Shown here: positions 25,725-33,823 of the stretch, piece after piece
Numbering within the stretch: the stretch's first letter is position 1
How the letters are laid out: each line of letters begins with the position of its first letter
Assembly (NCBI GenBank): GCA_947462065.1
Contig: CANHNO010000010.1
Location: forward strand, 1-36,281
Source of the DNA: Burkholderiales bacterium
GTDB lineage: Bacteria; Pseudomonadota; Gammaproteobacteria; Burkholderiales; Burkholderiaceae_C
DNA length: 36,281 nucleotides
Reading direction: 5' to 3'
Made by a program: the position numbers and the translations under genes
The notes under the pieces: model-generated
Seen by the model: the letters and a program-made list of their open reading frames with translations, nothing else
Told to the model about the DNA's origin: nothing
The model's database searches: none

Positions 25725-26936
25725 GTGTTGGAAGCCGAGATACTGGGTCACGTGGCGCTGGGCTATTCGGCCTTCATCGACCGCAACCGTGCGGTCACCG
25801 CCACCCGGTTGACGGTGTTCCCCTTGCGTCCCGATATGCCACTGGACGCAAGGGAGCTGCTTCAGGCGGTCGCATCGGTTTGGCCAGCCAATGGCGGCCG
25901 GGTCTCACTGAATGTCACGAGCGAAAGCCTGTTGCAGGATTTGCTGCAGACCTCACCCTCTGCCAATTTGATGGTGGAAGTGCCGGCGTTCATGGCGGCA
26001 GACCCGGTGAACACCGCCTCTATCGTCGCCTTGCACGCACACGGCACGACGCTGATGCTCAAGGGGCGCCCTTTGAAGGATCTGCCGCGGGAGGTGCTGC
26101 CGTGCTTCACGCAGTCGATCATTGACCTGTCGGACGATCGGCGCGTGGCAATCGCTGGCGTCGCGCCAGTCGGCGTCTCGCGCACCATCCCCCACGTTCT
26201 TGCCGGCATCAACACGGCCGCGGACATGGATAGTGCGTTCAGCCGTGGCGCGGTGGCTGTGTTGGGGTGGCCAATCGGCGATGAAGTCACGGAGCGTCCA
26301 AAGGGCGTCCGAACGCCTCCGACGCCGATCGACCTGCAGACGGTCGTCGAACTGATCCGCCAGGTCGACGCAGAAGAGTCGGCCGAAAAGCTGGAAAACA
26401 CACTCAAGCGCGACCCGTCCCTTGGATTCAAGGTGCTGAGATATATCAATTCAGCGGCCTTTGGGCTGTCGGTCGAGGTCAGTTCGTTCCGCCATGCGCT
26501 GATGCTGCTGGGTTACCAACGCCTCAAGCGCTGGCTTGCGCTGTTGCTTGCCACTGCCAGCAAGGAGCCCAACATGCGCGCTGCGATGTTCGCCTCAGTG
26601 CGACGGGGCCTGCTGATGGAAGAACTGGCGCGCAACACCGGCGGCGATGCCGAGATGCGCAACGAGCTGTTCATCTGCGGCGTTTTCTCTCTGCTCGACC
26701 GCCTGTTCCAGCAACCACTCGCTGAGCTGTTGCGAACGATCCCCGTGCCGCAGCTCGTCCACGAAACGCTGATCGAGGGCACCGGCCCGTACGTGCCGTA
26801 CTTCAATCTGGTGAAGGCGATTGAGGCTGAGTCACTTTACGACTTCCGCGAATGTGCAGATGCCTTGATGATGGGCGTGCGTGAAATCAACGAGGCCGAA
26901 TTGCGCGCGCTGGCTGCGGCCGCTGACCTCGACTGA
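25725..26936 (+). CDS. Degenerate EAL - HDOD domain signalling protein (YuxH type)
   Basis: A 403-residue two-domain protein. Residues 1-~195 have the course of an EAL domain (ILGHVALGYSAFIDRNRAVTATRLTVF at the start, then LNVTSESLL and LMVEVPAF), but the catalytic EAL motif and the DDFGTG metal ligands are missing. It can hardly hydrolyse c-di-GMP. Residues ~200-395 are an HDOD domain, a modified HD without the metal His-Asp pair (KRDPSLGFKVLRYINSAAFGL, FRHALMLLGYQRLKRWLALLL). Such proteins act as scaffolds or adaptors in signalling. The GTG at 25725 is chosen over an upstream ATG because AGGAG lies 5 nt before it. It follows flgL and precedes the PAS kinase, so a role in tuning motility is plausible. 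Confidence 0.83.
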   Translation: MLEAEILGHVALGYSAFIDRNRAVTATRLTVFPLRPDMPLDARELLQAVASVWPANGGRVSLNVTSESLLQDLLQTSPSANLMVEVPAFMAADPVNTASIVALHAHGTTLMLKGRPLKDLPREVLPCFTQSIIDLSDDRRVAIAGVAPVGVSRTIPHVLAGINTAADMDSAFSRGAVAVLGWPIGDEVTERPKGVRTPPTPIDLQTVVELIRQVDAEESAEKLENTLKRDPSLGFKVLRYINSAAFGLSVEVSSFRHALMLLGYQRLKRWLALLLATASKEPNMRAAMFASVRRGLLMEELARNTGGDAEMRNELFICGVFSLLDRLFQQPLAELLRTIPVPQLVHETLIEGTGPYVPYFNLVKAIEAESLYDFRECADALMMGVREINEAELRALAAAADLD

Positions 26937-26975
26937 CGCTGTGCCAATAGCCAGATTGATGAACGAAGCGATGGA

Positions 26976-26997
26976 TTCGCGGGCATGAGCCTGCGAA
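26976..26997 (+). promoter_or_regulatory. Hexaloop hairpin in the leader of the PAS kinase
   Basis: TTCGCGGG (26976-26983) pairs with CCTGCGAA (26990-26997) over 8 bp including one G-U, around a 6-nt loop CATGAG. The arm ends 19 nt before the ATG at 27017. Its position suggests a role in translation or mRNA processing. ANTAR-recognised RNA hairpins have six-base loops with A at position 1 and G at position 4; here position 4 is G but position 1 is C, and no second partner hairpin with a hexaloop was found, so an ANTAR target is not shown. Confidence 0.35.
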
Positions 26998-27016
26998 CGC
27001 GCCTGAGGTGAGGGCG

Positions 27017-30000
27017 ATGGATCTCGTCGCCGGCCAGCCCGCCCTTGAACAGTTTTTCGATCACCTCAGTGAAGGTGTCTTGCTGTTCGATCGTCGCGGC
27101 CAGGTGACGTTCGCCAACACCGCGGCCTTGCGTCGCATGCCCTGCGCAGTCGGCGTCGCGTTGACGGAATGGCAGGCCGTGCTCGGTACTGCGTTGGTGG
27201 ATTGGTTGCGCCTCGCCATCACCACTTCGCCTGGCGCCATGCGCATACCGGGCCACGCGGCTTCACGCGCCGCAGCCTCGTCGCGTGGCGTGGCCGCCGT
27301 ATTGCCACCAGCAGCGGTAATGTCCGATGGCTGCACTGCTGATGTTGCTTGGCAAGTCCTGGGCTCGGGCCTTTATGCGTTGCGCTTGCAATGGCGAGAC
27401 CCGGCGCCTGCTGGCGCGTTGCCACCGTCCACCATCAGCGGCCCTGTGATTGCCGAGCTGATGCAGGTGCTGTGGCATTCGCCCTTCCCGGCAATGCTGC
27501 AGGACACGCGCTGGCGCATCGTCGACGTGAATCCGGCCTTCGTCGCCTTCAGTGGGTATGCGCGAGAACAACTGATCGGCAGCGATCCTGTGGAGCTCGA
27601 ACCCGAAGAAGATCGCGCCAGAAGCCTGGGGCTGCGTGAACGCTGGCAAGAGCCCAGCGACCGAGACGCCGAGCCAGCGTTCGTGAGCCGTCGCATCTTT
27701 GCTGCCGATGGCCGCGAGCGCTGGTTCCGCGCGACTCGCAGCGTGCTCGCCGATGAGAATGGCCGCGTGTTTGCCATGTCGGTGCTGCAGGACAGCACGG
27801 CAGAGCACATTGCCCGCGAGCGAGCCGACCGCTCGGCACGCGAGATCGACGACTGGTTCGACCTGAGTCCGATCGGTATGGTTTTGTTCGACGAGGTGGG
27901 TTTGCTGGTGCGGACCAACCCTGCTTTTGATGCACTCGCGGGCGCGGTTCCCGCGGTGCTCGCCGATGCCTCGCCCGAGTTGCGCCAGTTGCTGGGCTGG
28001 ACCGACAGTGGCCCATCGCCCGACCTCCAGCCCTCGGCCAAACCGGTGGTTACGCAGGGTTGGCTGCCGCAGCCTCACGGTGGATTGCGTCGGCTTCGCT
28101 CCATCGTTCGCTGCTACACCACGCCAGGTGGCGCGAGACGCCACATGGCCATCCTGGAAGACCGCAGCATCGAGGAAGAGCGCGACCTCGCACAAATGCA
28201 GATCGGCGCGCTGATGGACACGGCTGGCGTCGGTCTCGCGACCTTCCAGGAAACGTCTGGCTGGGTGCGTCAGCGGCAGTCCTCGAAGCCTGCAGACGCA
28301 CGACCCGATTCGAGCGTGACGCCCGCCTCCGCGGCCCTGCAGTCGATCAGCCGCGACATCGTGGCCGACGAGTCGCTGGCTGACTACGACGCACTGCAGC
28401 AGGCCCTGCGCACGGCGCAGCGAGCCGAGCTTCGATATGCCATCCGACACCCTCAGTTGGGCCTTCGATGGCTGCTGACCCGTGTCGAGCCAGCTACGCT
28501 GGCATCTGGCAAGCGCACGACCTCGGTGGTGACGCTCGACATCACCGAGCAGCATCAGACGCAGCAGCGCAGCGAGCAACTGCTGCGCGAGCTCACGACG
28601 ATCCTGGAAAGCACCTCGGCCGGTATCGCCTACATCCGCGGCAATGTCCTGGTGCGCTGCAACCGCCGGTTCGAGGCGATGCTGGGGTTGCCTTCGGTGG
28701 GAATCGCTGGCAGTGGTATTGCGGAGTTGTTCGGCAGCTCGCCACAAGGTCAGCGCATCGCTGCCGACACATTGCAGGCTCTGACCGCAGGGTTGATCTT
28801 CGAGACCGAGTTTTCGATGGACCCGGCCACAGGATCGGCGAGCGATCAGCCGCTGCGCTGGTATGCGTTGTCCGTGCGGCGCACCGGCCCGGTAAGCCAG
28901 CAGATCGAGGCGATTGCGGTGCTCTCCGACATCACACGTCTGAAAGCGCAGCAGGTCGAGTTGGAGCAGTTGGCACGTGACCGCGAGCTGATGTTCAGCC
29001 TGTCCGAGGTGGGCATCGCCTTCGTGCGTGATGGCGTGCTGCAGCGTGCTAACGATGCGCTCGCCCAGCTTGCAGGCTACCCGGCTGCCGAGCTGCAGGG
29101 CTTGCCGCTGCGATCACTGTATGCCGATGCCGAAGAGCATGAGCGTCTATCGTCGCAGGAACAGAACGCGCTGCAACTGCACGGTCGCTGGATCGGCGAA
29201 CGGCAGCTGCACCAGCGCGACGGCCGGGTCGTCTGGGTTCAGATCAGCACCCGTCTGGTGGGTGATGACCCCTCCGGCGGCATCATCGCGTCGTTCGTCA
29301 ATGTCGATGCACGGCATCGCGCCGAGCATGCGGTGACGTTGCAGGCCAACCGCACGAGGGCGATTCTTGATTCGGTGCTGGTCGGCATCGTGACGGTCGG
29401 GCCGCGAGGGATCGAGTGGATGAACCGTTCGGCGCGACGAATGTTCGGCGCTGACCTGGGCGACTTCATCGAACAGCCGATCAGCACTGTTGCCACGCCC
29501 GAGCCAGATCACCCGTTTCGCCGAACTCAGTACCTGGACGACCTGATCGAGGGTGAGGCCGAGACCTTCGAGTGCCGGGTCAAGGCCCGCGATGGGCGTG
29601 AATTCTGGGTCGTTGGCAATGCGGTGGTCACCGGCCGAGAATCGCGTGGAAGGCAGCTGACCTACGCGCTGCTTGATATCGAGCGGCGCCGTCAGGCCGA
29701 GGCCCGCATCGCGGAGGCTCAGGCCTCACTGCAACGCATCATCGAGGCCGCGCCAATGGCCATCACAGTGCGCGATGCACGCACGCTGACGATCCTTCAG
29801 GCAAATCTGGTTGCCGCACGCAGTGTCGATCGAACCATCGATGAACTGGTGGGGTGCAGCCCCGAAGATATCTTCGAACCCGAACTGGCCTCAAAGCGGC
29901 GCCTGGACATGGAGCTGGCACTGCGCGCCAGCAGCGTCACACAGCGCGAGTACCAGATTCCGATGAACGGCGAGTTGCGTGTCTGGGATGCACGCTACTT

Positions 30001-30763
30001 GCCGCTGGCGGCGCCTGGCCAAGCCCCCGATCAGTTGCTGCTGGTCGCAACAGACGTGACCGAGCAAAGAGCGGCGGAGCAGGCGAAGTTCGACGAGGCG
30101 ATCGCACAGCGCGAGATGCTGGTCAAGGAAGTACACCACCGCATCAAGAACAATCTTCAGGGTGTCGCCGGTCTGTTGCAGCAGATCGCTGCTCGCAAAC
30201 CGGAGATGGCGACGGCCATGTCCGAGGTGGTGGGTCAGGTGCAGGCGATTGCCCAGGTCTATGGGCTGCAGGTCGGTGCGGGTGGGCCGCTGCAAGTGGC
30301 TGGGGTCGTGGAAGCGATTGCCGGTTCGGTGCAGCGCACGTTTGGGCACCCGATCAGATTCGTGGTGAAAGGCGAAAACCCCGCGCAGTGGGTGCTGCCC
30401 GAGGCCGAATCGATCCCGATTGCGCTGACCATCAATGAACTGCTGACCAATGCGGTAAAGCACAGCGCGATGCGGCACCCTGCGGCTGACCCTGACGAGG
30501 CCGCTCCGCACACCGTGGAATGCATGCTGGTGTGCGAGGAGAGCGGTGTCCGCATCGTGATTCGCAACCCAGCGCGTCTGGCAGACGACTTCAACCTTGC
30601 TCGCGTGCCCGGCGGAGTTTCCGGGCTCGGCCTGGTGCGTGCTTTGCTTCCGAGGCGTTGCGCGCAGCTCGGCATCGAACAGGATGGCGACCATGTGGTC
30701 GCAACCGTGAGCATCGTGGCGCCCGGTGTCATGAATGCCGCGCGCCGAAAGACACCGGTCTGA
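27017..30763 (+). CDS. Soluble sensor histidine kinase with about eight PAS units (HisKA_2/HWE type)
   Basis: A 1248-residue cytoplasmic kinase without transmembrane segments. PAS-like units begin near residues 10, 151, 279, 397, 529, 658, 782 and 908, recognised by repeated sequences such as SEGVLLFDRRGQVTFAN, SPFPAMLQDTRWRIVDVNPAF, SPIGMVLFDEVGLL, SAGIAYIRGNVLVRCN and APMAITVRDARTL. The first and fourth are the least regular. The phosphoacceptor region is EVHHRIKNNLQ with H1040/H1041, the HisKA_2 form. The ATPase N box is ITINELLTNAVKHS (N1140). Where kinases usually have DxGxG, this one has IRNPARL (R1183-N1184-P1185); the later GLGLVRALLP is kept. The ATG at 27017 has GAGG 8 nt upstream. 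The ANTAR regulator 124 bp downstream is its likely partner. The ligands of the PAS units are unknown. Confidence 0.88.
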   Translation: MDLVAGQPALEQFFDHLSEGVLLFDRRGQVTFANTAALRRMPCAVGVALTEWQAVLGTALVDWLRLAITTSPGAMRIPGHAASRAAASSRGVAAVLPPAAVMSDGCTADVAWQVLGSGLYALRLQWRDPAPAGALPPSTISGPVIAELMQVLWHSPFPAMLQDTRWRIVDVNPAFVAFSGYAREQLIGSDPVELEPEEDRARSLGLRERWQEPSDRDAEPAFVSRRIFAADGRERWFRATRSVLADENGRVFAMSVLQDSTAEHIARERADRSAREIDDWFDLSPIGMVLFDEVGLLVRTNPAFDALAGAVPAVLADASPELRQLLGWTDSGPSPDLQPSAKPVVTQGWLPQPHGGLRRLRSIVRCYTTPGGARRHMAILEDRSIEEERDLAQMQIGALMDTAGVGLATFQETSGWVRQRQSSKPADARPDSSVTPASAALQSISRDIVADESLADYDALQQALRTAQRAELRYAIRHPQLGLRWLLTRVEPATLASGKRTTSVVTLDITEQHQTQQRSEQLLRELTTILESTSAGIAYIRGNVLVRCNRRFEAMLGLPSVGIAGSGIAELFGSSPQGQRIAADTLQALTAGLIFETEFSMDPATGSASDQPLRWYALSVRRTGPVSQQIEAIAVLSDITRLKAQQVELEQLARDRELMFSLSEVGIAFVRDGVLQRANDALAQLAGYPAAELQGLPLRSLYADAEEHERLSSQEQNALQLHGRWIGERQLHQRDGRVVWVQISTRLVGDDPSGGIIASFVNVDARHRAEHAVTLQANRTRAILDSVLVGIVTVGPRGIEWMNRSARRMFGADLGDFIEQPISTVATPEPDHPFRRTQYLDDLIEGEAETFECRVKARDGREFWVVGNAVVTGRESRGRQLTYALLDIERRRQAEARIAEAQASLQRIIEAAPMAITVRDARTLTILQANLVAARSVDRTIDELVGCSPEDIFEPELASKRRLDMELALRASSVTQREYQIPMNGELRVWDARYLPLAAPGQAPDQLLLVATDVTEQRAAEQAKFDEAIAQREMLVKEVHHRIKNNLQGVAGLLQQIAARKPEMATAMSEVVGQVQAIAQVYGLQVGAGGPLQVAGVVEAIAGSVQRTFGHPIRFVVKGENPAQWVLPEAESIPIALTINELLTNAVKHSAMRHPAADPDEAAPHTVECMLVCEESGVRIVIRNPARLADDFNLARVPGGVSGLGLVRALLPRRCAQLGIEQDGDHVVATVSIVAPGVMNAARRKTPV

Positions 30764-30840
30764 ACCTGGCTGCGCTGTTCAGCCCTTTCGCTTTCGGACA
30801 GAATGGTGCGGCGCTGCGAAGCGTGTGTATCTGGCGGCGT

Positions 30841-30862
30841 CTTCCCGCTATTGGGCGGGAGG
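30841..30862 (+). promoter_or_regulatory. Stem-loop upstream of the ANTAR regulator, possible attenuator
   Basis: CTTCCCGC (30841-30848) pairs with GCGGGAGG (30855-30862) over 8 bp with one U-G pair, around the hexaloop TATTGG. GTCGTTTT follows at 30863-30870, a modest U-run, so it could act as a weak terminator between kinase and regulator. A smaller hairpin with a GCGA tetraloop lies at 30812-30823. The loop does not carry the A1/G4 bases described for ANTAR targets. Confidence 0.4.
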
Positions 30863-30887
30863 GTCGTTTTGAAGTTGCAGGGGAACT

Positions 30888-31526
30888 GTGTTGGCCTTTG
30901 AGCAAGAGCCGTCCGAGGTGGGCGGCAAAATTCTCGTGGTGGACGACGACCGGCTTGTGCTGGCGACGCTTGCCCACGGCCTGACACAGGCAGGCTACGA
31001 CGTGATCGACGCCGACAATGGCGATGACGCGATCCTGCTTGCACGAGAGCACCGGCCCGATCTTGCACTGCTCGACATCCGCATGGAGGGCATGAGCGGC
31101 TTTGATGTCGCCGCCTATCTGCGCGAATACTGCAAGATGCCCTTCATGTTCTTGTCGGCATTCACCGACGAGGACACAGTGCGTCAGGTCCATGAACTTG
31201 GGGCGGTTGATTACCTGGTCAAACCGCTGGACATCGGCCAGATCGTCCCGGCAGTGCAGGCGGTGTTTGCGAGGCTGAAGGCGTCGTCTTCGGCAGCGAT
31301 CACTCCCATCGCCGTCGCACCATCAATGGGAGCAGGGCGCATTGATGCCTTGTCGCCGGTCGAAGCGATGGCGGTCGGCGTGCTGATGCACCGCTACTCG
31401 CTGGCCCGCGCTGCAGCCTGCGATCGTCTTCAGCGCATGGCTGCGGCTAACGGTCTGGCCGTGGGTACCGAGGCCGAACGCCTGCTGGAAGCGGTTGAGC
31501 GTCTGTCGAACGCGGCCGACCTCTGA
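30888..31526 (+). CDS. Response regulator with C-terminal ANTAR (RNA-binding) domain
   Basis: A 212-residue REC-ANTAR protein. The REC domain (~13-130) has the acidic pair VVDDD, phosphoacceptor D63 in LLDIRMEGMSG, a Ser/Thr at FLSAFT and Lys in YLVKPLD. After a linker, residues ~148-205 (SPVEAMAVGVLMHRYSLARAAACDRLQRMAAANG) match the ANTAR helical pattern. ANTAR proteins bind paired RNA hairpins and prevent transcription termination, usually when phosphorylated. The GTG at 30888 follows AGGGGA closely. The kinase upstream is the natural partner (gene order, known pairing of HisKA_2 kinases with ANTAR regulators). RNA targets cannot be assigned. Confidence 0.9.
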   Translation: MLAFEQEPSEVGGKILVVDDDRLVLATLAHGLTQAGYDVIDADNGDDAILLAREHRPDLALLDIRMEGMSGFDVAAYLREYCKMPFMFLSAFTDEDTVRQVHELGAVDYLVKPLDIGQIVPAVQAVFARLKASSSAAITPIAVAPSMGAGRIDALSPVEAMAVGVLMHRYSLARAAACDRLQRMAAANGLAVGTEAERLLEAVERLSNAADL

Positions 31527-31551
31527 GGCCTTGCCGCGATTGCGCGCCGGA

Positions 31552-32865
31552 TCAGTTCGACAGCGGCACCAGCGAGAAATAGAAGCTTGCGCCTTGCCCC
31601 ACCTCGGACTCGGCCCACACCTCACCGCCGTGCTTGTGCACGATCCGTCGGACTGAGGCCAGGCCAACGCCAGTGCCCTGGAATTCGCTGGCGCTGTGCA
31701 GGCGCTGGAAGACACCAAACAAGCGGTCGGCAAATCGCATGTCGAATCCTGCACCGTTGTCGCGAACGGTAAAGGTGGGCGTTGCAGAGTCTTTGCAGCG
31801 CTCGAACCACACCTGCGGCTCGGCGCACTTGCCGGTGTACTTCCAGGCGTTGCCGAGCAGGTTCTCGAGCGCCACTCGCAACAGTGTCGGGTCGCCCTGA
31901 ACTTGCATCGCCGGATCGATGTGGACCTTCACCTTGTGATCGGGCGATTGCCGTCGCAGGTCATCGATGACGAAGTGTGCCAACTGCGACAGGTTGACAG
32001 GCTGTCGCGAGACCGGCTTGGCAGACAGTTGCGATAGCGCCAGCAGAGCATCGATCATGCTGTTCATCCGCGCCGCTGCGCCGAGCACGCGATCGAGATG
32101 GTCGTTGCCGATGCGGTCGAGGAGCCGGCCGTAATCTTCCTTGACGATCTTGGTAAAGCCCTCGACAACGCGAATCGGTGCCCGAAGATCATGCGACACC
32201 GTGTAGCTGAACGAGTCCGCATCGTTCTCGGTCGGGATGGCCAATGGCGTCAGCGATGGCATGGTGGGAGGTCGGGAGGATTCGACCTGCGGGCGGGTCT
32301 GGCTCGATCCTGTGGCGCATGACTGCGGGTCAGCCGCGGGCAGGGCGTCAACCTGACATTCACGCAAGGTTCCAACATGGCCAATGAAGGCGCCCTTGGC
32401 GTCGTGCGCGGGCAGGGCACGCAGCAGGCCGGTCTGCACCAAATCATCGGTAGTGCGGTGACTGACCCAGACATCCTCGACGGCCTGATGCGCTTCAATG
32501 CGCTGTCTCAGGGAGGCATGCCGGGTCGGGCACAGGTCGCCGGTTCCCGGGTCGATTCCAGCGAAATGCACCCAGAGGTTCTCCAAGCGCCGGGGTGCAG
32601 CATGGACACCGGTCGACTTTGCGCTACCCATCGGTGCGTCCAGGGTCAGTAGCCGGTGGCGGGCGTCCGTGTGCCATTGCCAGACATCGAGCGCTCGCGC
32701 CAGCGTCGCGGCATGGGCGTGCTGCTGCCGCAGTTCAGAGACTTCTGCTTCCAGTTGACGCAATCGTCGCAGCAACCATGCTCCGGCCGCGAGACATAGC
32801 AACACGAAGCCGATGCTGAACACGAGCGCAAGGGCCGAGCCTGCGCCGGCGCTGCCGAAGCTCAT
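31552..32865 (-). CDS. Membrane-bound sensor histidine kinase
   Basis: A 437-residue kinase. One transmembrane helix near the N-terminus (ALALVFSIGFVLLCLAAGAWLL, ~11-32) is followed by a coiled coil (RRLRQLEAEVSELRQQ) and a PAS-like region with DVWQWHTDARHRLL. The kinase core is SHDLRAPIRVVEGF with H225 as phosphoacceptor, NLLGNAWKYT (N box), VRDNGAGFDM (G1) and GTGVGLASVRRIV (G2). There is no REC domain, so it needs a separate partner. It converges on the ANTAR gene (25 bp between stops) and diverges from the Hpt gene. The ATG at 32865 has AGGA 8 nt upstream; a GTG at 32928 is possible. Partner assignment to the Hpt branch is inference. Confidence 0.87.
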   Translation of the reverse strand: MSFGSAGAGSALALVFSIGFVLLCLAAGAWLLRRLRQLEAEVSELRQQHAHAATLARALDVWQWHTDARHRLLTLDAPMGSAKSTGVHAAPRRLENLWVHFAGIDPGTGDLCPTRHASLRQRIEAHQAVEDVWVSHRTTDDLVQTGLLRALPAHDAKGAFIGHVGTLRECQVDALPAADPQSCATGSSQTRPQVESSRPPTMPSLTPLAIPTENDADSFSYTVSHDLRAPIRVVEGFTKIVKEDYGRLLDRIGNDHLDRVLGAAARMNSMIDALLALSQLSAKPVSRQPVNLSQLAHFVIDDLRRQSPDHKVKVHIDPAMQVQGDPTLLRVALENLLGNAWKYTGKCAEPQVWFERCKDSATPTFTVRDNGAGFDMRFADRLFGVFQRLHSASEFQGTGVGLASVRRIVHKHGGEVWAESEVGQGASFYFSLVPLSN

Positions 32866-33092
32866 GTCGGAAGTCCTGACGGGCGCGGCACCGGTTGCCG
32901 CAGCGACGCACACACGGTGCTCCGGCACTCGGGGACACCCTCTGACAGCTCGATCACACTCAGGCTCACGCTGATTGGCCCCGAATTCATAGCGGCGGAT
33001 TGTAGGCAGCGCCAGAGGGCATGCGGCGCACCGAAATGGGTCGTGATGAAGGTTTCATGACTGCCCTCGCTGTGAGCTTTGGCAAGGTGAAT

Positions 33093-33119
33093 TCAAGTCG
33101 TGGCGTGGGAGACCGATAC
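33093..33119 (+). promoter_or_regulatory. Candidate sigma-28-like promoter upstream of the Hpt gene
   Basis: TCAAGTCG (33093-33100), an 11-nt spacer and ACCGATAC (33112-33119). The -10 box matches GCCGATAA at 6 of 8 positions, and TCAAG is a common -35 variant in betaproteobacterial motility genes. Its expected transcript would have a leader of about 240 nt before the ATG at 33365. Spacing is exact, but the match is weaker than that of flgM. Confidence 0.42.
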
Positions 33120-33220
33120 CACGAGCACGGTCCCACTCAACCAAATGAATACGGCCTGTTCGGTCCGGATTCGATACAAACATGCAGGCACGACTTTGTG
33201 GTGGCGTTTCAAGTATCTTT

Positions 33221-33254
33221 GGATCAGTGCGATCCGCCGACCACCGCTGCGGTG
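33221..33254 (+). repeat. Two adjacent short hairpins in the Hpt gene leader
   Basis: GGATC/GATCC (33221-33225 / 33231-33235, loop AGTGC) and CACCG/CGGTG (33242-33246 / 33250-33254, loop CTG) lie 6 nt apart. The whole gap 32866-33364 shows no convincing gene: the 115-codon plus-strand frame has unbiased third positions unlike its neighbours. Loops are five and three bases, so this does not fit the six-base ANTAR hairpin. Function unknown. Confidence 0.3.
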
Positions 33255-33364
33255 CAGCCAGGCAATGGCAGGGCATCGTCCCGTTCAACAGTGCCGTCGT
33301 CTGAGGCACACTCTGGCATGCGTCAAATGCTGTCTGATCCCACGGTCCAGTACGGAGCCTTGAG

Positions 33365-33823
33365 ATGAGTTCTGCGCCAGTCCACCGGGCCGCGTCCCTG
33401 TCAGGGCAGCCCAGTCCCGAACACAATTCGGGTCAGGGAAGGGCCGGGTCACCATGTGTGCTCAACGCCGAGGCGATCCGCCGCCTGCGTGAACTTGACC
33501 CGACCGGAGAAAGTCATTTGCTGAAAAGGGTATTTCAAGCCTTCGAGACGTCGCTCAATCGATTGCTGCCTCAACTCGAGCAGGCGCGCAACACAGCCGA
33601 TGCTGCCGGCGTCAGACTGGTCGCACACACTCTGAAGTCGTCTTCGGCAACCATTGGGGCGGTGCAACTTTCCAGGGTGTGCGCAGAAGTCGAGGCCATG
33701 GCACACGAGTCTCGACTCGATGCCGCCGCTCCGTGCATTGAGCAGATTCTTTCGGAGGCACAGGCCGTTCGTGATGCGCTGCGCGATCTGACTGCAGCAG
33801 ACTTCCCCGCCGGTGCTGCATGA
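33365..33823 (+). CDS. Stand-alone Hpt (histidine phosphotransfer) protein
   Basis: A 152-residue protein. After a 30-residue polar leader comes a four-helix Hpt domain; H88 in VAHTLKSSSATIGA is the phosphorylated His, with the Lys and Ser residues after it as expected. Hpt proteins shuttle phosphate between a kinase or hybrid kinase and a response regulator. It overlaps the next gene (REC-PAS-GGDEF-EAL) by ATGA, so its REC domain is the likely partner. GGAG precedes the ATG by 7 nt. The kinase at 31552-32865, divergently transcribed, lacks a REC domain and so cannot feed it directly by the usual route; a hybrid kinase elsewhere, or reverse flow from REC, may be needed. Confidence 0.88.
   Translation: MSSAPVHRAASLSGQPSPEHNSGQGRAGSPCVLNAEAIRRLRELDPTGESHLLKRVFQAFETSLNRLLPQLEQARNTADAAGVRLVAHTLKSSSATIGAVQLSRVCAEVEAMAHESRLDAAAPCIEQILSEAQAVRDALRDLTAADFPAGAA

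Noticed and set aside
27263-28747. 494-codon minus-strand frame inside the PAS kinase
   Set aside because: Antisense shadow; no motif, and the sense frame has clear PAS repeats through the same interval.
33191-33237. A second sigma-28-like match (TCAAGTAT, 11 nt, TGCGATCC)
   Set aside because: Only 4 of 8 bases match in the -10 box; the site at 33093-33119 is clearly better.
33221-33254. The twin hairpins as an ANTAR RNA target
   Set aside because: Loops are five and three bases, not the six-base A1/G4 loops described for ANTAR recognition.
33021-33368. 115-codon plus-strand frame between the membrane kinase and the Hpt gene
   Set aside because: Third codon positions show little GC bias compared with neighbours, no ribosome site or domain; treated as leader/intergenic DNA.
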